Source of the DNA: SFEL01 sp045603585
GTDB lineage: Bacteria; Bacillota; Clostridia; Christensenellales; CAG-138
Assembly (NCBI GenBank): GCA_045603585.1
Contig: JAZUMK010000030.1
Span: 1 to 64,000 of the forward strand
Direction of reading: 5' to 3'
DNA length: 64,000 nt
Below are positions 50,686-57,626 of this stretch, piece by piece. Under the pieces are notes generated by a model. It worked only from the letters and a program-made list of their open reading frames with translations. It ran no database searches and was not told the origin of the DNA. Each line of letters begins with the position of its first letter. Positions within the stretch are counted from its first letter, which is position 1. The translations under genes and the position numbers were made by a program.

Positions 50686-52281
50686 TTAGCGCTTGGGGAT
50701 GCGGATGGTGCTGATATCGAACATGGAAGCGGTAACAGCGTTTACGAAGCCCTCTACATCGGAGCGGTAAGCAGCGATCTGGTTACCAACAACGGTGGGG
50801 AAGAGGATGCACTCGTCAGCCAGCCACTGCTGCATCTCAGCGAAGCGAGCGTGCATGTCAGCGGTATCAACGCCTTCACGTACGTAGTTGGCCTTCTCGG
50901 TGTAAGCTACGCCGTCATAACCGTACTGGTTCTGAGCGCCGCCATCAGTGTGGTAACGGTCGATCTGGTACAGCAGAGCGCCGGTGTAAGGTACGTAGTT
51001 GATGAAGAGGTCGAAGTTGCCTTCGTTCAGCAGAGCGTTGAAGTTAGCGGACTCAACGATCTCGATTTCAACCTGAATACCGAGGTTCTGCATCAGGGAA
51101 GCCTGAACGGCCTCAGCCTGGGCCTTACGTGCGGTGTAGGTCAAGATCTTGATGGTGCCGGGGAGACCGAGAGCTTCGTACTCAGCCTTTGCAGCAGCGG
51201 GATCATAAGCGATGGGGGTAACGGCATCGGAGTAACCGATAGCAGCGGGAACAACCCAGTTGTCGCTCTTTACGCCGCCCAGACCGCCTTCAAAGGCGAT
51301 GGCCAGCAGGGCATCCTTATCGATGGCCTTTGCTACAGCCTTACGGGCATCAGCATTGGTCCAAGTGTCACGACGCCAGTTGTAGCCTACGAAGAAGCCG
51401 GAGGCACCAGCCTGGATGTCAACTACTACATCGGAGTTGGCCTGCAGAGTAGAAGCGGAAGCAGCTGCTACTTCGAGGTTTACGTCGATTTCGCCGGATT
51501 CAAGAGCGGTAGCACGGGTAGCTTCCTCGGTGATTACCTTGAATACGAAGGTCTTGGTGGGGAAGTTTTCTACGCCGCCATAGTAATCGTCAAAGCGCTC
51601 GATGGTCCAGGATACACCAGCCTCACGGCCTGCCCACTTGTAGGGGCCGCAGCCGATGGTACCGGCTTCCTCACGGGGAAGGGTATCAAAAGCTTCCTTG
51701 GAGTAGATCTGAATCTGCAGATAGTCAGCAAAGTCAGCCATGGGAGCTACGAGGTGGAAGATAACGGTGTAGTCATCAACGATCTCAATGCTCTCTACCA
51801 TCTTGTCAGCGTTGGGGATAGGAGCCTTTACGTACTCGCTTACGGTCTTAGCCTCGTTCCAGGTAAATACTACGTCTTCAGCAGTGAAGTCGGAGCCATC
51901 GTGGAACTTAACGCCCTGGCGGAGGTGACCGGTCAGAGCGGTGTTGTCCTCATTGTACTCCCAGCTTTCCATCAGCACGCCGTCCAGCTGCTTGGTGGCA
52001 TAGTTCCACCAGGTGAGGGTGCGGAAGGTGCAGTTGGTGGTCATCAGCTTTGCAGAAGAAGCAGAATAGTAGGGGTCTGCAGAGTTGATGTCGCCCATGT
52101 AGGAAAGATAAACGGTGTCTTCGTACTCAACAGCCTCGTCAACGGGGGCGGGAGTAGCAACAACGTCGCTTACCTCGGGGGCGGCCTCGGGAGCAGCTTC
52201 TTCAGCAGGTGCGCTGCTGCAGCCGACGAACATGGTCAGCACGAACAGAACGCTGAGAGCCAGAGCCAAAATTTTCTTCAT
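50686..52281 (-). CDS. oppA: peptide-type ABC transporter substrate-binding lipoprotein
   Basis: A 531-residue family 5 binding protein. ATG 52281 lies behind AGGAGG; a longer frame would run upstream through the leader. The signal peptide ends in the lipobox FVGCSS and an acidic Ala/Glu/Pro linker follows. Then come family stretches: WEYNEDNTALTGHLRQGVKF, DGSDFTAEDVVFTW and the late ADARKAVAKAIDKDALL. It would capture a peptide, nickel complex or other solute outside the membrane for the permease below. Its promoter belongs to the shared element E3, which links uptake to the CoA-metabolism operons. Confidence 0.92.
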   Translation of the reverse strand: MKKILALALSVLFVLTMFVGCSSAPAEEAAPEAAPEVSDVVATPAPVDEAVEYEDTVYLSYMGDINSADPYYSASSAKLMTTNCTFRTLTWWNYATKQLDGVLMESWEYNEDNTALTGHLRQGVKFHDGSDFTAEDVVFTWNEAKTVSEYVKAPIPNADKMVESIEIVDDYTVIFHLVAPMADFADYLQIQIYSKEAFDTLPREEAGTIGCGPYKWAGREAGVSWTIERFDDYYGGVENFPTKTFVFKVITEEATRATALESGEIDVNLEVAAASASTLQANSDVVVDIQAGASGFFVGYNWRRDTWTNADARKAVAKAIDKDALLAIAFEGGLGGVKSDNWVVPAAIGYSDAVTPIAYDPAAAKAEYEALGLPGTIKILTYTARKAQAEAVQASLMQNLGIQVEIEIVESANFNALLNEGNFDLFINYVPYTGALLYQIDRYHTDGGAQNQYGYDGVAYTEKANYVREGVDTADMHARFAEMQQWLADECILFPTVVGNQIAAYRSDVEGFVNAVTASMFDISTIRIPKR

Positions 52282-52363
52282 TTTGCGTTTCCTCCTGATT
52301 TTTTTGTTTTTTTGTAAGGTCATTGATAAGCAACTGGGGTTCAACAATTTCTTTTCATTGAAT

Positions 52364-52393
52364 AACTTACTCGATTTGTACAACTCACTCGAT
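52364..52393 (+). repeat. AACTYACTCGAT direct repeats
   Basis: AACTTACTCGAT (52364-52375) and AACTCACTCGAT (52382-52393) lie just downstream of the oppA promoter. TACAACTCACTC at 52379-52390 recurs exactly at 52697-52708 before the gene at 52735. They are possible regulator sites. Confidence 0.5.
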
Positions 52394-52396
52394 GTT

Positions 52397-52425
52397 AGTA
52401 TATAAGTCAGTCAAAAAAAAGTCAA
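52397..52425 (-). promoter_or_regulatory. promoter of the oppA-like gene (outward promoter of E3)
   Basis: On the minus strand TTGACT (52425-52420), a 17-base spacer and TATACT (52402-52397). Confidence 0.75.
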
Positions 52426-52509
52426 GATAAATATTGACAAATACCATATAATAGAAATATAATATAAGTTTAAACATTCATTAACAAATTCAATGAAAAA
52501 GTCAGCAAG
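52420..52509 (+). promoter_or_regulatory. divergent promoter/operator element E3
   Basis: A third copy of the 90-base element. The inner promoter is TTGACA (52434-52439), an 18-base spacer, TATAAT (52458-52463), and the operator-like ATTCAATGAAA is at 52488-52498. The end GAAAAAGTCAGCAAG matches E1 (GAAAAAGCCAACGAG). The 453-base gap 52282-52734 holds E3, E4 and the ACTCACTC repeats, and no gene. Confidence 0.75.
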
Positions 52510-52536
52510 CGATTTGCGGCGATTTTACATTGAGAA

Positions 52537-52618
52537 ATTCACCGAAAGATTTAACAAAAAGCAAAACTTATTATTATAAATAGATTTTTTTTGATTGTCA
52601 ATCATGATTTTCTTGACT
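52537..52618 (-). promoter_or_regulatory. divergent promoter element E4 (partly degenerate)
   Basis: A minus-oriented copy: AGTCAAG (52618-52612), TTGACA (52601-52596), a 17-base spacer, TATAAT (52578-52573). The palindrome position holds only the weak TTTCGGTGAAT (52547-52537). It faces E3, so the two inner promoters converge. Confidence 0.65.
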
Positions 52619-52641
52619 TTGCGTGATTGCAGTGATATGGT
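52613..52641 (+). promoter_or_regulatory. promoter of the 3-hydroxyacyl-CoA dehydrogenase gene (outward promoter of E4)
   Basis: TTGACT (52613-52618), a 17-base spacer and TATGGT (52636-52641), about 95 bases before the start codon. Confidence 0.65.
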
Positions 52642-52734
52642 AACAATTAGTCTTGATGATCAGCTATACAGTTTGTCTTGCTTGCTAACTCAACTTTACA
52701 ACTCACTCACAATTAACAGGAAAGGGATTCTTGT

Positions 52735-53607
52735 ATGGAACTGAATTCTATTAAGCATGTATGCGTGGCGGGCTGCGGCACTATGGGCAGACAGATCGCC
52801 ATGAACGCTGCCATTTACGGATACGATGTAAAGATTTACGATCTCAGCGAGGCTTCCAGAGAAAATTGCAGGAAGTGGAGCGAGGAGTATCTTCAGGGCC
52901 GTATCGACAAGGGCCGCATGACCGTAGAACAGGTCGAGGATATCAAGAGCCGTTTCAATATACTTGATTCTTTGGAAGCTGCTGCTTCTGATGCGGATCT
53001 TGTAATTGAGACCATTGTTGAGATTGAAGATGTTAAGAGGAGTTTCCTTAAGCAGGTAAGCGCAATTGTACGCGAGGATACTATCCTTGCCAGCAATTCC
53101 AGCTATATGCCTACTTCTCTTTTTGCCAATGATGTTGTAAACCCCGGCAGAATGGCAAACCTGCATTATTCCAATCCTGCCATCGTTATGAAAATGGCTG
53201 AAATCGCCTCCGGTGAACACACTGCGAAAGAAACCGTGGATACTCTTATGGAGTTTGCACGTTCAGTGGGCAAGGTGCCTGTTTGGATCCGTAAGGAGAT
53301 AGATGGCTTTATCGGCAATAGAATTAAGCGCTGCGTAGACAGAGAAGCAAGATGGCTGGTTGAAAATGGCTATTGCACTCCTCAGGATGTTGATACTGTG
53401 CTTGAAACCGGCTATGGCTATCCCAAGGGCCCCTTCAGGCTGTTGGATATGACCGGCGTTGATCTGGCTTTTGTTGTGCTTCGTGAGAAGTATCAGAAGA
53501 CCGGTATCAAGGATCCCGGCTACGATATGCTTGAAGAGATGTATAATGATGGCCGCTGGGGCGTAAAGACCGGCAAGGGCTTCTATGATTATACGGACAA
53601 GAAGTAA
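52735..53607 (+). CDS. 3-hydroxyacyl-CoA dehydrogenase family protein
   Basis: A 290-residue NAD-dependent enzyme with the Rossmann motif VAGCGTMGRQIAMNAAIYG, the SNSSYMPTSLF segment and a catalytic-type His in NLHYSNPA (about residue 143). The C-terminal domain has IDGFIGNRIKRCVDREA and ends in GRWGVKTGKGFYDY. It differs clearly from Hbd at 37534-38376, so it probably acts on another 3-hydroxyacyl-CoA or related hydroxy acid. It is monocistronic, driven from E4 or E3, and so tied to the same regulon. Confidence 0.88.
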   Translation: MELNSIKHVCVAGCGTMGRQIAMNAAIYGYDVKIYDLSEASRENCRKWSEEYLQGRIDKGRMTVEQVEDIKSRFNILDSLEAAASDADLVIETIVEIEDVKRSFLKQVSAIVREDTILASNSSYMPTSLFANDVVNPGRMANLHYSNPAIVMKMAEIASGEHTAKETVDTLMEFARSVGKVPVWIRKEIDGFIGNRIKRCVDREARWLVENGYCTPQDVDTVLETGYGYPKGPFRLLDMTGVDLAFVVLREKYQKTGIKDPGYDMLEEMYNDGRWGVKTGKGFYDYTDKK

Positions 53608-53641
53608 TACGTAATTAATAAAATAGAAAGCAAAAACAAAT

Positions 53642-53676
53642 GGGTTTGCCGTAAAACAAAAGTTTTACAGCAAACC
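53642..53676. terminator. terminator between convergent genes
   Basis: GGGTTTGC-x-GTAAAAC and GTTTTAC-x-GCAAACCC pair over 15 positions with one mismatch around a short A-rich loop. Confidence 0.75.
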
Positions 53677-53730
53677 CTATTAATTTTGAACCAATCATCT
53701 TAAACTGATCAGGCCGGGGCTGTGTTATAA

Positions 53731-54219
53731 TTACAGCCATGTTATGCTGTGCTGATCATTGCCGGTGCGAGGCGGCCGGTCATCCTTTACAAAAAAAGCG
53801 GCGGACGCAGTACAGAATACCTGTTGGGTTTCCATATGATGAATATCCATGCTGGCATGTATAAGCTTGCGGCCCTCATTTGTCAAAGTGGCGCGTATTA
53901 CTATCGGGTCATTACCGCAGATGCTTCGTACATAGTTGATATTTATATTGGTAGTAACGCATGCCTTGATATTCATGTATGACCTGCACAGTATACCGGC
54001 ACAGGAATCCAGCAGCCAGGCTATTGCACCACCGTGAAGATAATTGTAAATGTTCATTTCGCCCGGAGACATAATATGGGTAAGCTCTAATTGCCTCTGT
54101 TCTGCATTACAGGCATAAAACTCAAGATTATGAGCGGGGATACCTGCATAGTGGGAGTTGTAATGGGATACATTTTGTTTCGCTCTTTCGGTAAGCTCCT
54201 GCTGAGTAGGTTTAATCAT
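53731..54219 (-). CDS. PaaI-type hotdog-fold thioesterase
   Basis: A 162-residue hotdog protein with the YNYLHGGAIAWLLDSCAG motif (about residues 58-75) that forms the active helix of PaaI/YdiI thioesterases, followed by TTNININYVRS strands. It should hydrolyse a small acyl-CoA or aryl-CoA. Lying beside the CoA-metabolism cluster, it may release acids or clear stalled CoA esters. The start is ATG 54219 behind AGGAG. Confidence 0.85.
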   Translation of the reverse strand: MIKPTQQELTERAKQNVSHYNSHYAGIPAHNLEFYACNAEQRQLELTHIMSPGEMNIYNYLHGGAIAWLLDSCAGILCRSYMNIKACVTTNININYVRSICGNDPIVIRATLTNEGRKLIHASMDIHHMETQQVFCTASAAFFVKDDRPPRTGNDQHSITWL

Positions 54220-54386
54220 TGTATAAAAACTCCTGAAAATAAATGAGGATGGAACAAATCAAACCGGGGGATACCCGGTTTGATGGGATATGCATAAATT
54301 CCTGTTATAAAATCGTGCGCAGCATGCGATAAAAACGACAAGCTTTCATGGAAAGCAGCCGATTTTATATAACTGATTATACGGGC

Positions 54387-55157
54387 CTAAACGGCAACTT
54401 CCGCATTGGATGCCGCGGCCTTTTTATCCTTCAGATACCACGGCAGATATGCAAGGCCGAACATGAGGGTGATTACCGCCACTATGATGGCAACCCGCAG
54501 AGCGTAGTTGGGGGGCAGAATATCCAGCACGGAGGGGGCGCTTTCGGGGCGGGCCATGTAGAGGTAGTTTGCTCCGGGAATCATGATGTTTACCCATGTT
54601 GCAATGCCTGCCATTATCCACAGCGCACAGTAGGAGCGTATCATCGAGCGTATATTGGGCCTGAATCCATGGACGAAAATCATATAGAAAATCGCCACAT
54701 AGCCCAGGGTATGCTCCAGCCAGAACTGATAATAGCGGAAGCGGGTGGGGCCGCAATAGGTGAGGGGAGTGGGGGTGAGCAGGGCAAACAGGGAGCCGGA
54801 CAGCAGCCAGAAATAGGCGATGTCAAACAGCTTCTGGCTTTTGCCGATTATCATGAAGGAGCAGAAGATCACCGCCCAGCCGCATACGCCTATGGGAAGA
54901 TTGGATATGGGGCCTTCGGAAAGCCAGGGGCAGGCCGCCAGACGCCAATAGAAGGACATATCGCATATGATAAGCATAAAGCCCAGTATATAGCGTATGT
55001 TGGTTTCATAGCGGGAGTTTCTCAGGGGCTCGCGATACCTGTGCAGCAAGAACAGCGCAATGAGCAGCAGCAGTATGGGGGCAAAATGGGCGGGGGTGAA
55101 TATCGCAAACTCCGGCTCGGTTCCCACGCCGAAAAAATAGGTCAAAAATTCTTTCAT
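54387..55157 (-). CDS. YwaF/TIGR02206-like integral membrane protein
   Basis: A 256-residue protein with about seven membrane segments. ATG 55157 follows GGAG; an earlier in-frame start has no ribosome site. LPIGVCGWAVIFCSFMII, the CGPTRFRYYQFWLEHTLGY stretch and NYLYMARPESAPSVLDILPP resemble the YwaF family, whose function is unsettled. It is monocistronic. The membrane location is certain from composition; its role is unknown. Confidence 0.8.
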   Translation of the reverse strand: MKEFLTYFFGVGTEPEFAIFTPAHFAPILLLLIALFLLHRYREPLRNSRYETNIRYILGFMLIICDMSFYWRLAACPWLSEGPISNLPIGVCGWAVIFCSFMIIGKSQKLFDIAYFWLLSGSLFALLTPTPLTYCGPTRFRYYQFWLEHTLGYVAIFYMIFVHGFRPNIRSMIRSYCALWIMAGIATWVNIMIPGANYLYMARPESAPSVLDILPPNYALRVAIIVAVITLMFGLAYLPWYLKDKKAAASNAEVAV

Positions 55158-55272
55158 AAGAGTTCTCCGCAAGTTTATTTATTTAATTGTACCATATCAT
55201 ATACCTCTGAGGTTATATATAAATACGGAGGTACAGTGAGGGCGTGCCCCGGAGAAGGGCGTTTTGCATTAA

Positions 55273-55294
55273 AAAAGCACCGCAAGGTGCTTTT
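55273..55294. terminator. terminator AAAAGCACC hairpin
   Basis: AAAAGCACC-GCAA-GGTGCTTTT, identical to the hairpin after the CoADR gene. It closes the small HAD gene on the minus strand. Confidence 0.85.
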
Positions 55295-55313
55295 GTGCGT
55301 GATGCAATATTCG

Positions 55314-55781
55314 CTATGTGCGCAAGGTGGCCCTGAGGCGGTCGGTTTTGATGAGCAGGTCAAGGGCATCCTCTATCGATGTAACCACCACGTCCGCATG
55401 GGACAGCAGAGCGCCGCAGCAGCCTTCCCTGCCTATAACGCATATGGAAAGGTCGCACACATCCGACATCTGAATGTCATTGAAGCCGTTGCCGATGCAG
55501 GCCACGCCTCCGGTAAGCTGGCGGGCTTCCTCTGCCTTGATTTCGCCGACACGGGTGGTGGGAAATGCCCTTACCTCAAGGGGAAGACTTCCGCAGTTTT
55601 TTGCTGCGGTGCCGTGGGTGTCGGCGGTGATAACGTAAATATCCAGATGTTTGCTGAGAATTTCCAGCTGAGGAATGATTTCGGGTATCACTTTGCCGTC
55701 AAGGGCGATGGTGCCGTTATAGTCCAGTATAAGATGGCTGATGGTGAATTCATCGCGGCCGGGAATACGTATGGTAAACAT
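55314..55781 (-). CDS. small HAD-superfamily protein, soluble P-type ATPase-like
   Basis: A 155-residue protein with HAD motifs in order: LDYNGTIA (motif I), VITADTHG (motif II-like), and CIGNGFNDIQM (motif IV). In motif I the second acidic residue (usually Asp) is Asn, the DxN pattern of P-type ATPase cores and of the group called soluble P-type ATPases (COG4087 as I recall). It has no membrane segment and no cap domain. The substrate is unknown; it may be a phosphatase or bind a phosphorylated ligand. Confidence 0.8.
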   Translation of the reverse strand: MFTIRIPGRDEFTISHLILDYNGTIALDGKVIPEIIPQLEILSKHLDIYVITADTHGTAAKNCGSLPLEVRAFPTTRVGEIKAEEARQLTGGVACIGNGFNDIQMSDVCDLSICVIGREGCCGALLSHADVVVTSIEDALDLLIKTDRLRATLRT

Positions 55782-55921
55782 GATTTTACCTCGTAACTTT
55801 AAATTGCGGGAGCTGCGTCATAAATTGACGTAACTCAATAAGCAGAGTAGCATTTTTAATGGAAGCATGTCAACCGGCTTCCTTTTATTTGAGCGGATAT
55901 CCAGATAAATATGTAAAACCA

Positions 55922-55930
55922 TGGTATAAT
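55922..55930 (+). promoter_or_regulatory. extended -10 promoter of dinB-like gene
   Basis: TGGTATAAT at 55922-55930 is an extended -10 box without a clear -35. A run of nine G (55948-55956) lies just downstream. No LexA-type site is visible. Confidence 0.5.
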
Positions 55931-56038
55931 ATTAACACCGAATAATCGGGGGGGGGCGCGCTGAACATGGCAGCAATTCGATATAAAGATTTGCGCTTCA
56001 GCTGCTGAACTGCACTGCAAAACCCTGAGGAGACCGAC

Positions 56039-57307
56039 GTGGGAAGACTTATCTTTCATGTTGATGTAAACAGCGCCTTTCTTTCATGGGAGGCGGCAAA
56101 GCGGGTAAAAGAGGGCGGCGAGGATATCCGCCTTATTCCCTCTGCAATAGGAGGGGACAGGGAAAAGCGCACAGGCGTAATACTTGCAAAGTCCATCCCC
56201 GCGAAAAAATTCGGAGTAAAGACCGGCGAGCCTGTGGGGAGCGCATTGCGCAAATGCCCCGACCTTTTCCTTGCAAAGCCGGATTTTCGCCTGTATGAGC
56301 AGAACTCCCGGGCGTTTATCGCCATATGCAAAGAGTATGCCCCTGTTGTGGAGCAGGTGTCCATAGACGAATGCTTTCTGGATATGAGCGGAACGGAGCG
56401 CATCTATCCCGACCCATACCAAATAGCCCTTACCATAAAAAATACCATACGGGAAAGGCTGGGATTTACCGTAAACGTGGGCATCAGCGTCAATAAGCTG
56501 CTTGCAAAAATGGCCAGCGATTTTGAAAAGCCGGATAAAATACATACCCTGTTCCCCGAGGAAATATCCCAAAAGCTGTGGCCTCTCCCGGTGGGCGAGC
56601 TGTATACCGTTGGAGCGGCTACCGCTGAAAAGCTGAACAGGGAGCGCATAATGACCATTGGCGACCTTGCCAATGCGGACGTAAACAGGATAAAGGCCAT
56701 ACTTGGCATCAAGCCCGGGCAGCACATACATGATTACGCCAACGGCACAGATGATTCTCCGGTGCTTTCAGAGCCTGAGGATGCCAAAGGATACAGCAAT
56801 TCCACCACCCTTTCCAAAGACGTGGTCACGGCCGAGGGGGCGTATAAGATACTGCTGGCATTGGCGGACAGCGTGGCGGCCCGCATGCGCATGGATGGCG
56901 CCAGGGCGCGCTGCGTATCCGTATCCATACGGGACAACACCTTCAAGACCCGCTCCCATCAGCGCAGCCTGAAGGATGCCACCGACGTTACAAATGAGAT
57001 ATACCACCTGTGCAGGCAGCTTTTTGACGAGCTGTGGGATAAAAGAACACCCCTGCGCCTGCTTGGCGTGGCCCTTACGGATATAGACCGCACAGGCGGC
57101 AGTCAGCTGTCGTTTTTTACAGATGAACGCAGGGAAAAACAGCAAAAGCTGGACCGCGCGGCAGATGCCATCCGGGGCAGATTCGGCTCGGGGGCCATTG
57201 TCAGGGCATCCACGTTTGATCCGGATATAAATGTGGGCAGGAAGCATAAGGCTCAGGCGGATCTGAAAAATACCCAATCCGCACACACGGAGCCGCATAA
57301 AAAGTAA
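56039..57307 (+). CDS. dinB: DNA polymerase IV (Y family)
   Basis: A 422-residue Y-family polymerase from GTG 56039 behind GAGGAG. HVDVNSAFLSWE holds a catalytic Asp and the steric-gate Phe, SIDECFLDMSG holds the other catalytic pair, and NVGISVNKLLAKMASDFEKP follows. A helix-hairpin-helix (LYTVGAATAEKLNRERIMTIGDL split by a turn), the little-finger domain and a beta-clamp motif QLSFF near residue 360 complete it. It copies past DNA damage. Unlike many dinB genes, no LexA box is seen upstream. It is monocistronic. Confidence 0.93.
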   Translation: MGRLIFHVDVNSAFLSWEAAKRVKEGGEDIRLIPSAIGGDREKRTGVILAKSIPAKKFGVKTGEPVGSALRKCPDLFLAKPDFRLYEQNSRAFIAICKEYAPVVEQVSIDECFLDMSGTERIYPDPYQIALTIKNTIRERLGFTVNVGISVNKLLAKMASDFEKPDKIHTLFPEEISQKLWPLPVGELYTVGAATAEKLNRERIMTIGDLANADVNRIKAILGIKPGQHIHDYANGTDDSPVLSEPEDAKGYSNSTTLSKDVVTAEGAYKILLALADSVAARMRMDGARARCVSVSIRDNTFKTRSHQRSLKDATDVTNEIYHLCRQLFDELWDKRTPLRLLGVALTDIDRTGGSQLSFFTDERREKQQKLDRAADAIRGRFGSGAIVRASTFDPDINVGRKHKAQADLKNTQSAHTEPHKK

Positions 57308-57365
57308 TACGTATAAAAAACTGATATAAAACTACAAAAATCTGCCAAAAAATTTCCGAAAAAAG

Positions 57366-57420
57366 TTGACAAATGTAATACGAAAATATACAATCAATAT
57401 AACGTATTATATGCGTATTA
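57366..57420 (+). promoter_or_regulatory. promoter with TAATACG/CGTATTA repeats before the large surface protein gene
   Basis: TTGACA (57366-57371), a 17-base spacer and TACAAT (57389-57394). TAATACG (57376-57382) lies in the spacer and its complement CGTATTA occurs at 57403-57409 and 57414-57420, a likely repressor site. The remainder of the 319-base gap 57308-57626 holds a second inverted repeat at 57549-57583 and no convincing gene. Confidence 0.6.
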
Positions 57421-57548
57421 TATTTGTGAAAGGAATTGACGGCGCTGTGTATGCCAATCATATGATTGTGGCAGATAAACAATGGGGCAGGCAGGAGAGC
57501 TTCTGCTCTGTTTGTGCTGTAATGGATTCCTGCACCCACATGATAACT

Positions 57549-57583
57549 ATGCACTACGTTATATAATACATAATGTAGTGCAT
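57549..57583 (+). promoter_or_regulatory. inverted repeat in leader of surface protein gene
   Basis: ATGCACTAC and GTAGTGCAT form nine pairs around a 17-base AT-rich loop, about 45 bases before the start codon. It may be an RNA hairpin or operator. Confidence 0.5.
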
Positions 57584-57626
57584 TTGTTATACAAAAATAT
57601 TATTTAGGAAAGGATTCTCACTTGCA

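Noticed and set aside
50851..52317. Plus-strand open frame of 488 residues
   Set aside because: Antisense to the oppA-like gene; runs through its signal peptide and ribosome site.
52735..53607. Simple duplicate of hbd
   Set aside because: It differs strongly from Hbd at 37534-38376 in all but the core motifs, so it is a separate subfamily, not a recent copy.
57366..57566. Small gene of 66 residues before the surface protein
   Set aside because: It starts at the -35 box of the promoter and has no ribosome site.
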